The notes under the pieces were generated by a model. It was given only the letters and a program-made list of their open reading frames with translations, was not told the DNA's origin and did not search any database. A DNA stretch of 64,000 bases, taken from positions 8,122,501 through 8,186,500 of the forward strand of contig JAVUNC010000019.1 in assembly GCA_032173965.1 (NCBI GenBank), read 5' to 3'. This DNA comes from Sitta carolinensis. Its lineage: Eukaryota > Chordata > Aves > Passeriformes > Sittidae. A program made the position numbers and the translations under genes. Shown one piece after another: positions 10,696-23,248 of the stretch; within the stretch, counting starts at the first letter, position 1; every line of letters starts with the position of its first letter.

Positions 10696-13555
10696 AGAGT
10701 ATCATCCTTTGGCCCCGCATTAGCACACTCTTATGCTTTATCTATAAATTAGGTGGAAGAAGTATAAATCAAATCAACTTTTGCTCATCAAGAAGAGCTG
10801 CTATTCTGCTTGAGGTCTCTCAGCTTCTTTCTCAGGCTGGAGCATCCACAGAGCTTCTAAAGAACAAAGACAGCATTGGGGGGTGGCAAATATCCTCTTC
10901 TGGGTCTGATAAACATGCCAGTTTGGGCTGCTGACTGTTATGGCCACTGTGCTGGAGTCAGTGTAAAAGATCATGTGAACTTTCCTCATCCACTGGACTG
11001 TAAAGTCTGTAGTGAACTTTATCTACATGTCCAAGATAAAACTAATGGTTGTATGACCAGTTTTGTTTCAGAAGGTACTGTGGACACTTGCAGCAGAAGG
11101 GTAACATCAAGCACATGGTGAGGCACACATGGTGGTTGTCCACAGCACAGAAACAGATGGAAAGTGCAAAACTACCTGTTCCACATCCCATTGCATCTCA
11201 TCATCCTGTCTCCTTCACATGATGGGTCTCTTCCCTCCACGACTCTCTCCTTCCCATTGTCTGAAGATGTGTGTGGTATGAATTGTTTGTTTTCCTTTCT
11301 ATTTTCCTCTCATTCCTTCGTACCGATAGATTTTGGTTCAGATCATTTTGACCTAATTATCTCCTTTAACCCCTTAAAATGAAGTTTTGCAATGCCTGTG
11401 GCTTATAATCCTATCTGTGTTATGGCTGGTGAAGTCTTGATAGCCACAAGAAAAAGGCTAAATTTAACTAAGCTGAGAACCCATCCTGCACAATATCACA
11501 GTGTGCTGCCACTCATTCTGATATCTCACGGGGCCTTCCCTGTAGGATATCATCCCTAATTCCACAAAATTCTCTAGGATCCCAGGCTGTCAGTAGTGAA
11601 ACAACATAAACATGAGTTTTCTAAGCTGAGCACTAATGTTGTGCAGCTCTGCCTTCTCTGCAACTTAGCAGGGGCCTGGTCACATTCACATCACACAGAT
11701 CCACTCCTTGCTCCCGAAGTCACCTTTTAGAGGTGATAGATCTATCCTCCTGGGTAATGTGAGTGCATTCTTGGGATGTTTCAGGGGCTGATGTTTGTGT
11801 TTGCTGTGGCATTTTATATAAGTGAAGAGTGACTCAGAGCTGAATAAGGACAGGGAGATGTGTCCTGGTGTGAAGGCAGATGTCCCAGATTGTGTGGGCA
11901 CATCGTGTGGCTCTGCCAGATGCTTCTGCGTGGTCATCTTTGAGTCTGTCAGCTGAATTTTGATTCTCCATCAGATGATGGTAATACCTCTTCCTTTGTG
12001 CCATTCAACTTCAGGGGCTTCATGTTATGATTTTAAAGTAGCTGCCACGATGATGCCCTGGCCTCTGGCTGGATGTTTCAGGTCCTGCTGTAATAAAATA
12101 ATATGGCTTTCATGCATCATTCACAAGTCCCACCAGCTTCTCTATGTGCAGGGAGCCCTGGAGGGGTACCATGTGTGGTAACCTTGTTCCATGGAAAGGT
12201 ATCAGGTTTGTAATATTGTCCAAATGCTGCTACAATATAACCCAGGTGTACACACATGTATGTTGCTCCCAAGGGGTGCTCAGATTTTCTTGTTACAGCA
12301 AAAATTGAAAGGAATTGTAGTGGAAACCACTCGGTTCAGGGCAGAATGAGACCCATTGTGAGACTTAAGACATTGTCAAATTCAGGATACTTCTGTACAC
12401 TGATAAAGTTATTAGAAAAAATTACCTCTATTACCTCCATTACAGCATAAAATATCTAACCTTGCACTGTGTAAAATGCATGAGAACAATGTTTATAACA
12501 CAAGTTTTCCACTTCTAATATAAGAGTGTTCTTGGTCAGCATCCCTTGATGTTTTACAACCAAATTGTAAGTCCATTTAAATGATTTAGTGCACCACAGC
12601 CTGGTTAGTAAGCACAGGTAAACAAGTTCTCGGGGAAGATTTAAACTGTAAGGACAGTCACTATAAAGTCTATCAGAAATTCATTGCACTTCACAGATGG
12701 AACAGATAAAAAAAAAGTCCTTAACTGCAGACAGCAGGGAAAGAAAATCCTAAATTATCAAGATGCAATGAAATCCTCTTGCAGGGTGCAAATTTTTGGA
12801 AAAAAAAATTTATCGATTATTTAAAAGACAAGATGAAAACTGGTCTTGCCTGGTGAGCTATTTTATAAATTTCCAGATGGCTTGTCCCCAGTGGGGGGTT
12901 ATGTTTGGGTGGACAGTGAAGGGGAACTTATTGTAATGACTTTTTGTGCTGCCAAAACCTGCCGCCCATCTACAGACTGAGAAGTATCTGTTCTGATAAT
13001 CCATGAAGTTAAAAATCACATGTAGCCTTCATGCAAACCAGTCCACTATGAAAAAGAGTAAACGTCAGGATTTTTAATTTTGTTTCCCATTGCTTGGCTT
13101 TTCTTTCCTGCTCTCCCAACTTCTGTCTGTGACCTTGAGGGTCAGATGCTTGTTTTGTAGATGGTGAGTTGAAAAACACATCAGCTATAGAAAGATTTGC
13201 CATTTAGTCAATCAAGATGACAACACTAAATTGAAAAGGAGCAACAACAACCACAGTTGCTGGCTATGAGCATGAACTAGAAAATTTAGAGCAAGTGATA
13301 GTTTTCAGAGCTGTGAGGTGCCAACAAAGTACAGAAAAGCAGGACAGAGCCAGCAGAGAGGCTCAGAGCTGGAGGGAAGGAGCATCTGTGAAATGGCTGT
13401 CAAAGCCACAAGTTTGAAATTTTTGGAAGTCTGTAGAGCTACAGTTAGTAAAGCTTTGCCAGTTAATGCTGCATCAAGATCTTAGTTGTCCTCCTTAAAC
13501 AGGGGTCCCTTTGCTTAGTGAGGAGCTCTCCTTACAGACTGGCTAAACTGCAGCA
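10696..13555. other. Non-coding stretch
   Basis: No supported exon, RNA gene or transposon in about 2.9 kb. Open frames are short (90 codons or fewer) and unremarkable. Short A runs occur near 12708 and 12800. Confidence 0.55.
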
Positions 13556-13654
13556 GTGGAGTTGCTCTTGGTGCAAATTTATTGTGGTGACCCAGAGTGA
13601 CTCGCTGGAGTCAATGAAGTTGGAATCTGAAATCAGAGCTGAATCAGATGCAGA
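13556..13654. mobile_element. Degraded MITE-like element, copy 3
   Basis: The stretch includes 'agtgactcgctggagtcaat' followed by 'gaagttggaatctgaaatca' and ends 'gagctgaatcagatgc'. It resembles the 'gagtaactccactgaagtcaatggag' core plus a 'gcagaatcaggcc' end of the same ancient family. It is diverged and the identification is from memory. Confidence 0.4.
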
Positions 13655-16089
13655 GCTGTTGTCTTCATCTTCCAGTTTTGTTGCAAGCCAGATTTTGAGG
13701 GACAGGGAAATGGAATAACATGCTTAACATAATTAGGTTTAGGAAAAAAAAGGAAAATATTTTTGTCCTTTAATCCTGAAGAGTTTCTGGTTTTACTATT
13801 TTGCACTGAAGGATTTTACTAATAAAGAATTTAATTACCCAAATACCATTGCTCTTGAAGAGAATTTTAATAGCCTGTCAAATTTTGTTATGGTTGAAGG
13901 AGAAACTTTGCTTTGTTGAATTTGTGGTCCTCCAACATCAATCTTGCTTGTCATTCTTTTGTAAAGAGACATTCTCTAACTTAGTAACTGCTTATGCAGG
14001 GAGGAAATGAGAGCCTGAAACCTTTTTTTGCTTTGTGACCCCATCACTTTTTTTTCTAAAAAGAAAGCAAACCATTTCTCTATCTAACTTTCATCTTTTT
14101 TCTGCAACACCCAGACAATAGATGGGCATGTTTTGTTGAGTTCTGGGCAGATTTTATCCACTGTGAAAATGCATATAATGCTCAAAAAGATCATGTAAAC
14201 AACTATACTGGCAATAGGTGTTAAAAGATGTCTGAATTCTGACTATTGGCTGGCTGGGTATTGACTCAGTGCAAATAAACAGAAGGCTCTTGCCAAAATC
14301 TTCCTGTCAGTCATTTATAGTGCACCATTGCCTCTGCTGCAGGAGTCCCTATGGGCACATCCTTTGCACATGCAGGGATATTTAGGCTGAATTCCTCCTG
14401 AAGCTGCAGTTTGCAATAAAGTTGTTTTAGGATGGAAAATGTAAAGAGATCTTGGACTCTCTAAAGAGATCTGAGAGTTTAGGTCCATGTTTGTATGATA
14501 CTTGCAAAAGAAGGCCTTGAGCACAGGAGGGGTAACAGTGACTAATAATTAAATATTAAAATATATAGAACTTTAATTTTCATTTAAAATTAGAACTGTA
14601 ATTTTCAGTTAAAACAAATTGCATTTTCATTCCAAATGTCTGTTACTGATGATGAAATAGATTTATGCTCTCACTAAAGATCCATACACCAATACTGACC
14701 CCCCTGCTAACACCCACTACCAGAAACCCATGGCACATCAAAGCAATGCATCTTTTTGAAGTCTGCAGTCATGAATTTGCTTGGCTGCCCTTACTTCCAA
14801 GGGAGTGTGCTGCAGGGACACTGGGAAAGCTCTGGCTTTGCTGCTGCAGACTTACAAATTTGTGCAGGGCACAAAAATTAACTGGCTAAGCAAGCTGAGA
14901 CAGTATTTCTTTCCCTACTGAAAAGAGGTATATAAAACTTCATGCTTGCATTTGCAGGCTTTGTAGATGGGGAGGTTCTGTTTGCTAAAATTTAAAAAAG
15001 ATAAGAAAGCAGTAGGCAGCTGATGTGGTTGGGTCTTGTTTCTACAAAGCTGTTGATTCTATTAATGCAGTAGAAGTCATGTTGCCATCCCATGATCATT
15101 TGTTTTTGGTGGTCCAGATCTTTGTCACTGTGGGGTTTAGATGGTGTTCAGTAAGAGCTGTTGATGATTTCTGCAGTGACTGGTCCTTTAGATAGGAATG
15201 TAAATTGTTGATAAAAATATTCCTCACCTGCTGAGCCTGTGCTGGATTCCCAGTGGCCCAGGGTCCTGCCCAAGGTCTACAGCCTGCAACCCTCCTCTCT
15301 GCTCTTGGCAGGCTGGAGGATGGCAGAGCTGTTTGCTGCCTGGATGGTGCTTTTGGTAAAGACACAGTGTCTGTTTCAAAGACATTTTCTTCCTTACTTT
15401 CACCATTCCCCTCCCATCCACCCCCTTTTCTTCCAGGGTAGCGTACAAGGAGTTGTACTTTATCAAAAATGTCTCGTATGTGCACACTTACTTATTTTGC
15501 CCTTTTTGGTCATCTGAAGCATGCAGGGGCATGTTTGATTCACCACTTTTAGAGAAAACATGGGGAACCAACTGCTGTAGGAATTGCCTAAAGCCAGATT
15601 TAAGGAAAAGAATAAATTCTGAATGTTTGATGCCCATAATGTGCTGGAATCGGATTGGTAGAGCAACAGCTCATATTTCAATCTGTGAAGTGATGTGCTT
15701 TGGTATCAAATCTAGGTGAGTGGAATTCATGGTTCATGTATTAAATCAGGTTTATGCTTATGTCGTGCCACTGTCCCTTTGAGGATAACCAGGGCACAGT
15801 TCTTGCTCAATAATAAAGGTGCAGCAAGAGAATCTGGTCTCTTACAAGTAGTATTCGTTTTGCTTTTGAACATTTTACCATTTCCACTGCTAAGGATGGG
15901 ATAGCAGATGAAAGAGTTCAGCAAACCTTATTTCTCACTGATGTCCTTTCTAAGTAAGCACAGCATTTCAGTTTGATTTACTGCAATTTCTTTTTCTCCC
16001 ATGGAAAGATTATAAACTAGAGAGCATACTGACTGGGAGAAAATGGCTGCTAATCTTCTGAAACTAATGTTTAATCAGTGATGGAAAGA
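13655..16089. other. Non-coding stretch
   Basis: A short direct repeat, taaagagatct, occurs twice 20 bases apart at 14442-14452 and 14462-14472. TATATAAAA at 14929-14937 stands alone. A 129-codon minus-strand frame at 15096-15485 overlaps an open frame on the plus strand and matches no family I know. No gene is supported. Confidence 0.55.
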
Positions 16090-16260
16090 AAATAAGTAAC
16101 TAAAAAGCTTCATCCAGCTAATTAAATAAAGCTGGTTATTCTGCTGGAAACAGTTAATGAACCTCAAGTAATATAATTATTTTCAGAATATTAAAGCAGG
16201 AAAAAAGTGATTACTTACTTAAGACTAAATAATTACAATGTATTCTTCACTATAAGAGGT
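16090..16260. promoter_or_regulatory. Candidate regulatory element, TAAT-rich
   Basis: The sequence is dense in homeodomain-type cores: ctaattaaataaagctgg at 16118-16135, gttaatgaacc, aatataattatt and taaataattac. It also has a short hairpin, ccagct/agctgg. It is neither a simple repeat nor a recognisable transposon. The regulatory reading is inference from composition. Confidence 0.25.
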
Positions 16261-16489
16261 TATAGATGCCAAAGACTAAATAACCACTGTGCTTCTGATT
16301 CTCCATTAAAGGGGGTTTCTCAGGAGTTATTACATCTCATGTCGAGCTTGTACTGAATTTTTTTCTCTTAAGATAATCTGTGATGATCTCTGAGGGAATT
16401 TGCCTCCCTCGGTGCCTGTTATTACTCTCATTTTTAGGGACTGGCTGTATTTGATTGCCTGTAAAATGAGCTGAGACTGTATTAGCTGT

Positions 16490-16840
16490 GCAGAAGGGAT
16501 GGGGTGCAGCGGTTCCGACCACGGCGCGGCGGGAGCAGCTCCGAGGCCAGCCCTGGGTTCTGCTCCACTGCTCAGGCACTGCTGGGCCAGTGGAGTTTGG
16601 CCTCACGGGCTCAAATCCTCCCCCAGCTGGAGATCAGCCTGGCTCTGAAATGCTGCACATCCCTTCTGTTCCGAGATTACAGATAAGGGGGATTTCTCTC
16701 AGAAAAGCTGGCTGTATCCTAATTATCCCTGCAAATGCTGGGAGCTTCCATTTTGGGACCAGAGTCTGCTTAATGCTGGGGGCTTTGGAAAAAATCCTGC
16801 CTGGCTCTGTCCTAATAATCGCTGTAATTTTTTTCTCCTT
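16490..16840. other. GC-rich patch with a dense CpG cluster
   Basis: Seven CpGs fall within 34 bases (16510-16543) in a window where CpG is otherwise scarce. Downstream, two blocks recur in swapped order (see the findings). A 118-codon plus-strand frame (16488-16844) crosses the patch but resembles no protein I know. It could be a small unmethylated element, a lncRNA exon or chance. Confidence 0.4.
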
Positions 16841-18322
16841 TTAGCATCTGAGAGCTGGCACGTGAGGTGGTTAAACAAACCAAACTCCAGAACCCCTGAG
16901 CTGGGAGGGAGAAGCTCATGCAAAGCTGCCATCCCAGCCAGCTCCAGACAAAGGACTTTTATTTATGAGGCACATCCCTGAGGATGGGGCAGTTGAGAAC
17001 AGCCTGTCCTGCGAGGCACCCCTGAAGGAAAATGTTCCGTGCCTGCTCTGCTCCCAAGCTGGCTCTGGCTGCTGGCACCCTCCTGTGTCCTCCTCGGTGA
17101 TTTTAGAGCCACCTCTGCTCCCTGCTGCAAGCCCTGCACCACACCAGTGATGGGTTTGTCTTGCAAAGGCTCTCTGGGGAGGTGGTCCAGCTCCCCCTGT
17201 TCATCTCTGCAGGGCTCAGGCTCAGTTTGGGGGGGCAGAAGGCCAGAAGGCTGTGCACATTGGGAGGGAATGGGAGTGGGTTTCCACCTGCCTCCCTAAG
17301 CCTGACTCAGCACCCTCTCCCACCCAGGGACACCAGACGAAACCCACAAAGGGCAAGACATGTCCTCTGATTCTCACTCGTTTCACTTACCTTGGTTATA
17401 TTCAGTGCCCCACACATATTCTTACTGACTGCTCCATTCACTTTGCCAGGAGCAACCACCCAAAATGTGGATCCACCTCATATGATCACAGAAATAAACA
17501 TCTCAGCCATTTGAAATTATATCTTACACTTGAGAGAGACATGCTGAGGACATAGAGAAACAATAGATTTAATTAGGCTTTTAAAATGTGACACATCTAT
17601 TATATGTTCTGTTACGGCTTTAAAAAAGTCTCAGTTTTTGTATTATAAATCTTGCTGGAGTACTACCATTTAATTAAATGGGAGTCAGCACTGGGAACAA
17701 TTAAAATGAGTTTATGCACTTTCAGGGAAACCCTATAGCAAGATGTGCAAAATAGCATACAATAAAATGAAAAATTAAGCCCTTAGTGGGTTTGAGCTTC
17801 TGCATATAAGAAATTTGATAAAAAGCATTTTAAGAAAGTAGGCAGTTTTACAGTGTAGCAAGTAGTCTGTTCTGCCTCAAAGGTACCAGCCCATGTCCCT
17901 TGGATTTTTGCCATTGGCAAAAGACTCCAGATGGACGTATGCATCAATACTAATAAGTGAAATTCATCCCTGAGAAAAAAAGTTTCTTTGAAGTCCTGAA
18001 TGGGAGTGGATGTCATCTAGCAGAAAGTATGCATAAATATGTGAAAAAGACATCTCTGTTCTGAGTAGTTTCTGAGCTGCTTCAATCAAGCTTCTCTGCT
18101 TATGGGATTTAGTGAAGGCAAATTTAATTTTTAGGATATCGTTTTTACAGTAACATATGTAAGCAAATAGTGGTGCTATTTTAATGAGAACATGATATAT
18201 ACATTTTATTGCATATTAAAATCCATTTCAACATTGCATTCATCCCAGAGATTTTAGTGTGGTTCCCCCTCTCTGCCTCAGTATAAAAAAGCAGCCTTGA
18301 AATGAACATCAAAACTAAATGG
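16841..18322. other. Non-coding stretch
   Basis: GC-richer up to about 17340 and AT-rich afterwards. No gene or repeat is supported. Overlapping frames on both strands between 16963 and 17370 look like chance in GC-rich sequence. Confidence 0.55.
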
Positions 18323-18362
18323 CATTGAATATAATGAAGCAACATTGAGTCTAATGAAGCAG
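18323..18362. repeat. 20-base tandem duplication
   Basis: Two adjacent 20-base units, cattgaatataatgaagcaa and cattgagtctaatgaagcag, differ at three positions. This is a small local duplication. Confidence 0.8.
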
Positions 18363-21300
18363 AATTGTTATGTAAACAGGGATGCTTTTATCTCATTGGA
18401 ATTTTTATGTCCTTGCACGTCTCTCAGCTACATTTTTGTAACCTGATTCTTAGGAAATGTCTGATATCTTTTTATGATTGTTAACAGAGACCAAGACAGC
18501 ACTGTAATGTGTGCTCAGCTGAGTGGTGTGAAAGTACTATATCAAGCTTGCTGCTTTAGAAGCAAAATGTTCATCACCCTCTTCTTTTTACAGGGGCTGT
18601 CTGTAAAACTTGGTCACCTCTAAGTGTGAGTAGGTCTGCTAAGAAGAATGGGTTGCAGAAACACAAAAGTGCTGCTTGGAAGCTCCCTGCCTGTGAGCAT
18701 TCCAGCCCTTTCCTTGTCTGTTAATGCCTTTGTGAAGGCACAGGCACTAATAACACAAGCAATATCACCAAACATCATAAATCTTTCTCTGGGCCAAGAA
18801 CCATGCCTTCCACTGTCTTGCTGTAACATAAGCCTTAGCAGGATGCAAGCTGACCTGCCTCTGCCAGGGAAGAGTGAAACACCCAGGCACCTGCTCTTCA
18901 TCACCTTGGGCTGTTGCAGTAGCTCTGAGAGTCTGTGGTTCCTCCATTGCAAATTAAAACACTAGTAAAGACCTCCCACGAATATACTTATTATTCCCAC
19001 CTTTTTTGATTCTGCTCTTGGAAGTCATGCTCTTTAATATATACTGGCTTGCATCTGAACATCTCCCACTCCCTCAGAGATATGAGCTTTTTCCCTTTTG
19101 GACAGCAGCTCAAAATTCAGCATTTCAAGTTAATGTGCTGCAGCTCCTCCTGTGAGAGTAGGGTTGAGCAGAAGCAGGTGAATAAATGCTGCTGTTTGGC
19201 AGTGCTGGACATGGAAGTATTTGTCATAGTACACTGATCTACGATGCCCTTTCGCATTCTCCACAGACCACTTGAACTTAAAAAAATATGATGGTAAAGT
19301 AAATTAATGGAATCTGGTCTGAAACGTAGTCACTGGAAGAAAGATAAGGAAAGCACTGTGATATCTATTGCCATAAACTGTCCTGTTCTGTAAGAGCTAC
19401 TTCAGCTAAATACCATTAACACTGCCAAATCTTGCAGCCCTTCTTAAACCTCTTGCTCCTGGAACTTTTCTAGGGGTTTTTGTGGCTTTTATTTGTTTGT
19501 TTGTTTGCTTTTTTCCCTGAAAATTTTTGTCTCACTAAAAATTCTTTCTAGATCTTTGACCTGTCACATTCCTCTGTGTGCTGCCTTTTAGTGGGCACAG
19601 TGAGCAGAAGAGCCTTGGCATAAGATTTTCCATATCTGTGCATTTATATAGGCTGAGAACTTGAGTCTTAAAATGTATTCCTCTCCACGGGTTGTTAAGT
19701 CTGTAGTCAGAAATTTAGGAGAATGGCTAGCTGGCCCAGCTTCCAAATATTGAAAAACCTCTAAGTAATGTAGCACATAACTGAAATCACATAAACCTTG
19801 GGTATGGGGAATGAAGCTTCTGGCACCTCATTTTCATTATGAAGATGGCAACAAGAATGGGAAATGTCACAAGAATAATTCACATGTGTTTGGTCTTTAG
19901 TACTATAATTATCTAGAACTTCTTGCTTTGGGCTCCCCTTTTCCTTTGTAGCTTTTGGGAAAAGGTGGGTTTGGCTTTTAATGGCCCAATAAATACAAGC
20001 AATAGCTTGTGATTTGTTTAATATTTTGAACTGGAAGGTCAAGGGTAGGAAGATTAAAATGTCATTGGGGAAAATGCTCTCAGGAAAAGCCATATCTTGC
20101 TGGAAGTAACACAGCTTCTTAAGAAAGCATAAAATCAGTTTAAGGCAGCTCCAAGTCCAAATTAAAGCAGAAAGGAGAATAATGTTAGTGTATAGATACT
20201 ACCAGCTATAGAAGGGTAAGTGAAATGAAAAACCAGTCAAGGAAATCATCCTTAGTATCTCCCATAGGGTCTCTGCAGCATCGACTATATTTGTGTTGGA
20301 TTTTTGAGCATGTGCATCTGTCTGAAAGTCAGGGAATCCAAAGTAATGACTGAAGTGTTCTCGAGTCTCTCCTCTGCTTGCAAAGCCTCAGATGAGACTG
20401 AATCATGGAGCTGCCAAACAACTGTCTTAAATTCCAGCATCTGCCCACATCCTGTCTCCTCTCCCAAGTCTGAGCACCCCCCTTCCCTTTTTTGAAATCT
20501 CTTTTGAATGTGAGAGAGATGGAGGAGAAATTAAAGGATTGTTGCAACTTTTTTCCCTGCCCTGAAGGTGTTCAGTCATGGAGGTTCTGCCTTGCCCCAC
20601 TTCTCTCCTCAGCAGTGCTGCAGTGTGAGTGATGCAGTAAAGCAGCTCTGATGATTCAAGGCTGCCTCTAGAAGTGTTATTTGTGCACTGTGAGAAATGG
20701 AGACCTGAGACAGATGGGTCTTTTTCTTCTCTCAAGAATCCTCTGGAGGGTTTGTACATTTTCTGGGGGCCCCAGGCAAGTACACTGCTTGCTTTCCTCC
20801 AAAATAGGCTCTTTCCATCACAGAAAATGGGATTGTGCCTGCAAAATCTTGAAATACACTATTAATTTTGCATATTTGTTCTGAGTGACAGTGTGGGAGC
20901 CTTTTCTCTAGAATATATTTGCATTAAAGAAAACAGGCTGAGCAGACGCATGATGGGGATGTCTAGCTGTGTATTTGGTAGATAAAAGGTAGGCTTTTTA
21001 TAATTTTCATGAAAAGAGGGGAGGAATAGGATCTGGGGCATCGTTAAGAGCTCATTGTGCTCTTGAGGATATCTGATTTTTTTATATTGTAGCCCTCTTG
21101 CAGCTCTGGTGAGCGTGGAAGCACGACCCAGCTGTACAAGGCTGAGAGCTCAGGTAAGAGCTGCCTTTGCCACTGCCACAGGTCTGCTGGTCCCAGTGAA
21201 AGGCACTGGGGGCCACACACACAGCTGCTTGGTACTGAAGGTGTGATTAATACCCTGTGTGGTATTTTCTCTCAGCACTGGAGGTGGAAATGTACCTGTA

Positions 21301-21645
21301 ATTATCATCCTCTAAGTTAAAAATGTTACCTCAACAGGGCTAGGTCATCCTGACCTTCTGCAGTGGAAAGAGAAAACACTGTTGAGTACTTCTTTTATAG
21401 TTTTTTTAGAAGCACCTATTTTTCCCTGGGATGTTCTGAGCAGTTAAAGCCAGCCCTCCCACAGAGTAGGATCATGGTCTTCTTATTTACTTGCAGAAAA
21501 CATTTACCATATACTACGGCAAATCACACAATCAATCTTCATGCTAATCATTCTTTGCTGGAAGCTATTTACTACAAAAACTTCTGAAATTTTCTTACTA
21601 GCTGGAGAGGTGACTGTCACAGCCAAAAGAATGATTAATTTGTTG
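18363..21645. other. Non-coding stretch
   Basis: About 3.3 kb with no supported exon, RNA gene or recognised transposon. Frames of up to 110 codons (18620-18952, 19761-20093 and 20427-20759, all minus) lack domain features. The TTTG-type run near 19492-19510 is a minor simple repeat. Confidence 0.55.
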
Positions 21646-21661
21646 TTTTTTTTTTTTTTTT
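21646..21661. repeat. Poly-T tract, 16 bases
   Basis: An uninterrupted T16 run, followed by aataaaacc. No attached retroposon is recognised. Confidence 0.9.
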
Positions 21662-22201
21662 AATAAAACCAAAATTTAATGCTTTGAAATAGGCTTGAGT
21701 ATTTCAGATTAGATGGGTAAAAGCTGAACAAAGAGACACTTAGAAATTGTCTTCTTCAGTAGGGCTTCTCCCTTAATCCTCACAGATCAAATTCTAGCTA
21801 GTCACTTGCCTCAGCCTTTATTTGCTCCCAGGTTGCCATTTCAGTGACAGGCCTCTGGTGGTTTGGATTCATTCTGTGGCAGTGGTTTCCTTGGTGTTAG
21901 CTCTGATTTGCACCAGCAGCTGTGGCCGTGCCTGGGTGTGCAGCTCCCTTCATGCCCAGAGCAGTCTCCAGAGGAGGTTTCAATATTGTTCTGCCCATCA
22001 GCACTGTGGCAAGTTTTGCCCCTCATGAACAACTACAGAGTTGCCAGCTGGTTATGTTATGATTTAGAAATCAAAAAGTTCTGCTGAACCCTCAAAACCT
22101 GCTGTTTCTGGTTTTATTTTGTATGAAACACACTATCACGTTCTCTTTTATATTGCTGAATTCGGCTCTGAGAAGAAAATGCTTAGATTCCTGGTTCTGA
22201 T
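21662..22201. other. Non-coding stretch
   Basis: No gene, repeat or motif that I can support. Confidence 0.55.
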
Positions 22202-22410
22202 TCATAGAATCATAGAATGGTTTGGGTTGGAAAGGACCTTAAATATCATCTAGTCCCAACTCCTCTGCCAGGAGGAAGGGAAACCTTCCACTAAACCAGG
22301 TGGTCTAGTGCTCAAAGCCTCATCCAGCCTGGCTTTATATCCCCCCAGGGGCATCCACAACTTTTCTGGGCAACTTGTTCCAATGCCTCACCACCCTCAC
22401 TGTAAAGAGT
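22202..22410 (-). mobile_element. CR1 LINE, 3'-end fragment
   Basis: The plus strand begins with tcatagaatcatagaatgg, the reverse complement of the short direct repeats that end CR1 elements. It then follows the familiar reversed CR1 3' region: 'gttggaaaggacc', 'atcatctagtcccaactcc', 'accttccactaaaccaggtg', 'ctcaaagcctcatccagcct', 'ggcatccacaac', 'tctgggcaacttgttccaat' and 'gcctcaccaccctcactgt'. The element is therefore on the minus strand with its 3' end at 22202 and is strongly 5'-truncated, as most CR1 copies are. It carries small insertions relative to the usual wording, which suggests an old copy. The left-hand limit of similarity near 22410 is approximate. This is the main reason to call the window avian. 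Confidence 0.93.
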
Positions 22411-22943
22411 TGTGTCACATGCTCTTCTAAAATATTTCTCCTGATGAATGCAGAGAGCTTTGTTTAGTTACAAAATGTCTGGTGCCTGTCTCTGATGTTT
22501 CACTGCTTCCCCAGAACATTGCAGGTTGCAGATGGCGGGGAAAAATTATATACCCCAAAATTTCTGCTGGGGTCCAGCCTGCTTCATTGTGCTACAGATC
22601 TGCGAAGACAATTGTTACCAAAAAGAAAAATCATCACTGTCTGCAATTTACCTGTTCACCTGCATGATATAACATGGCAGCAAAGGGACTGATGGAGTGG
22701 GGTACATGAGTGTCCAGCTTGTAGAAAGCCTGCTATATGTGCAAAAAGCCTCAGGAGCCAAGTGAGGTTTTGTGCTCTTTTTGCAGCTCTGAGGAGGAAC
22801 ACCTCCATGTATATGAGAGTTTAGACCTCTTGCTGTGATCTGTGGCCATTCTGGCTGTGCTTACACATAGAAAGGATTGAGGGACTCGTGCCAGCTTGGC
22901 TTTGAGGGAGTTGGAAGGAAGTGTCAGTGATTCACAGAAGTTT
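22411..22943. other. Non-coding stretch
   Basis: No gene or further CR1 similarity is visible. Short overlapping frames of about 60 codons look like chance. Confidence 0.55.
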
Positions 22944-22976
22944 AAAAAAAAAAAAGAAAAAAAAAGAAAGAAAAGA
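22944..22976. repeat. A-rich tract with G interruptions
   Basis: A12, G, A9, G, A3, G, A4, G and A: a purine-only run of 33 bases. It may be an old poly(A) tail or simple slippage. Confidence 0.9.
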
Positions 22977-23223
22977 CAGGCATGTGAAGCTATTGGATGT
23001 CTGTGGTTGGTCCCTTCAGAAAGGAAATGTATGGATACAACAGAATAGAAAAGGGATTTAAGTTGTTCTGGAAGGGAAACAGAGGAATTTGCTTTTAAAT
23101 ATGTCTCTGGTACAGAGCTGTAGCATTCCTCACCCTCTGCTGCACTGTATATTTGATTTGCTTTCCAAAATCAAACAGCTTAAGGTTTGAGTCACCCTCC
23201 ATTAAGCTGAACAAAATGAAAAT

Positions 23224-23248
23224 GCCAACACTTTTGGAAAGTGTTGGC
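23224..23248. repeat. Near-perfect palindrome, 11-bp arms, 3-base loop
   Basis: The left arm gccaacacttt (23224-23234) and right arm aaagtgttggc (23238-23248) are exact reverse complements around tgg. It would form a tight hairpin in RNA or a cruciform in DNA. As a protein site it would be a dyad-symmetric sequence. Confidence 0.8.

Noticed and set aside
15096..15485. 129-codon open frame, minus strand
   Set aside because: A plus-strand frame overlaps it. No recognisable domain and no splice-like borders in frame.
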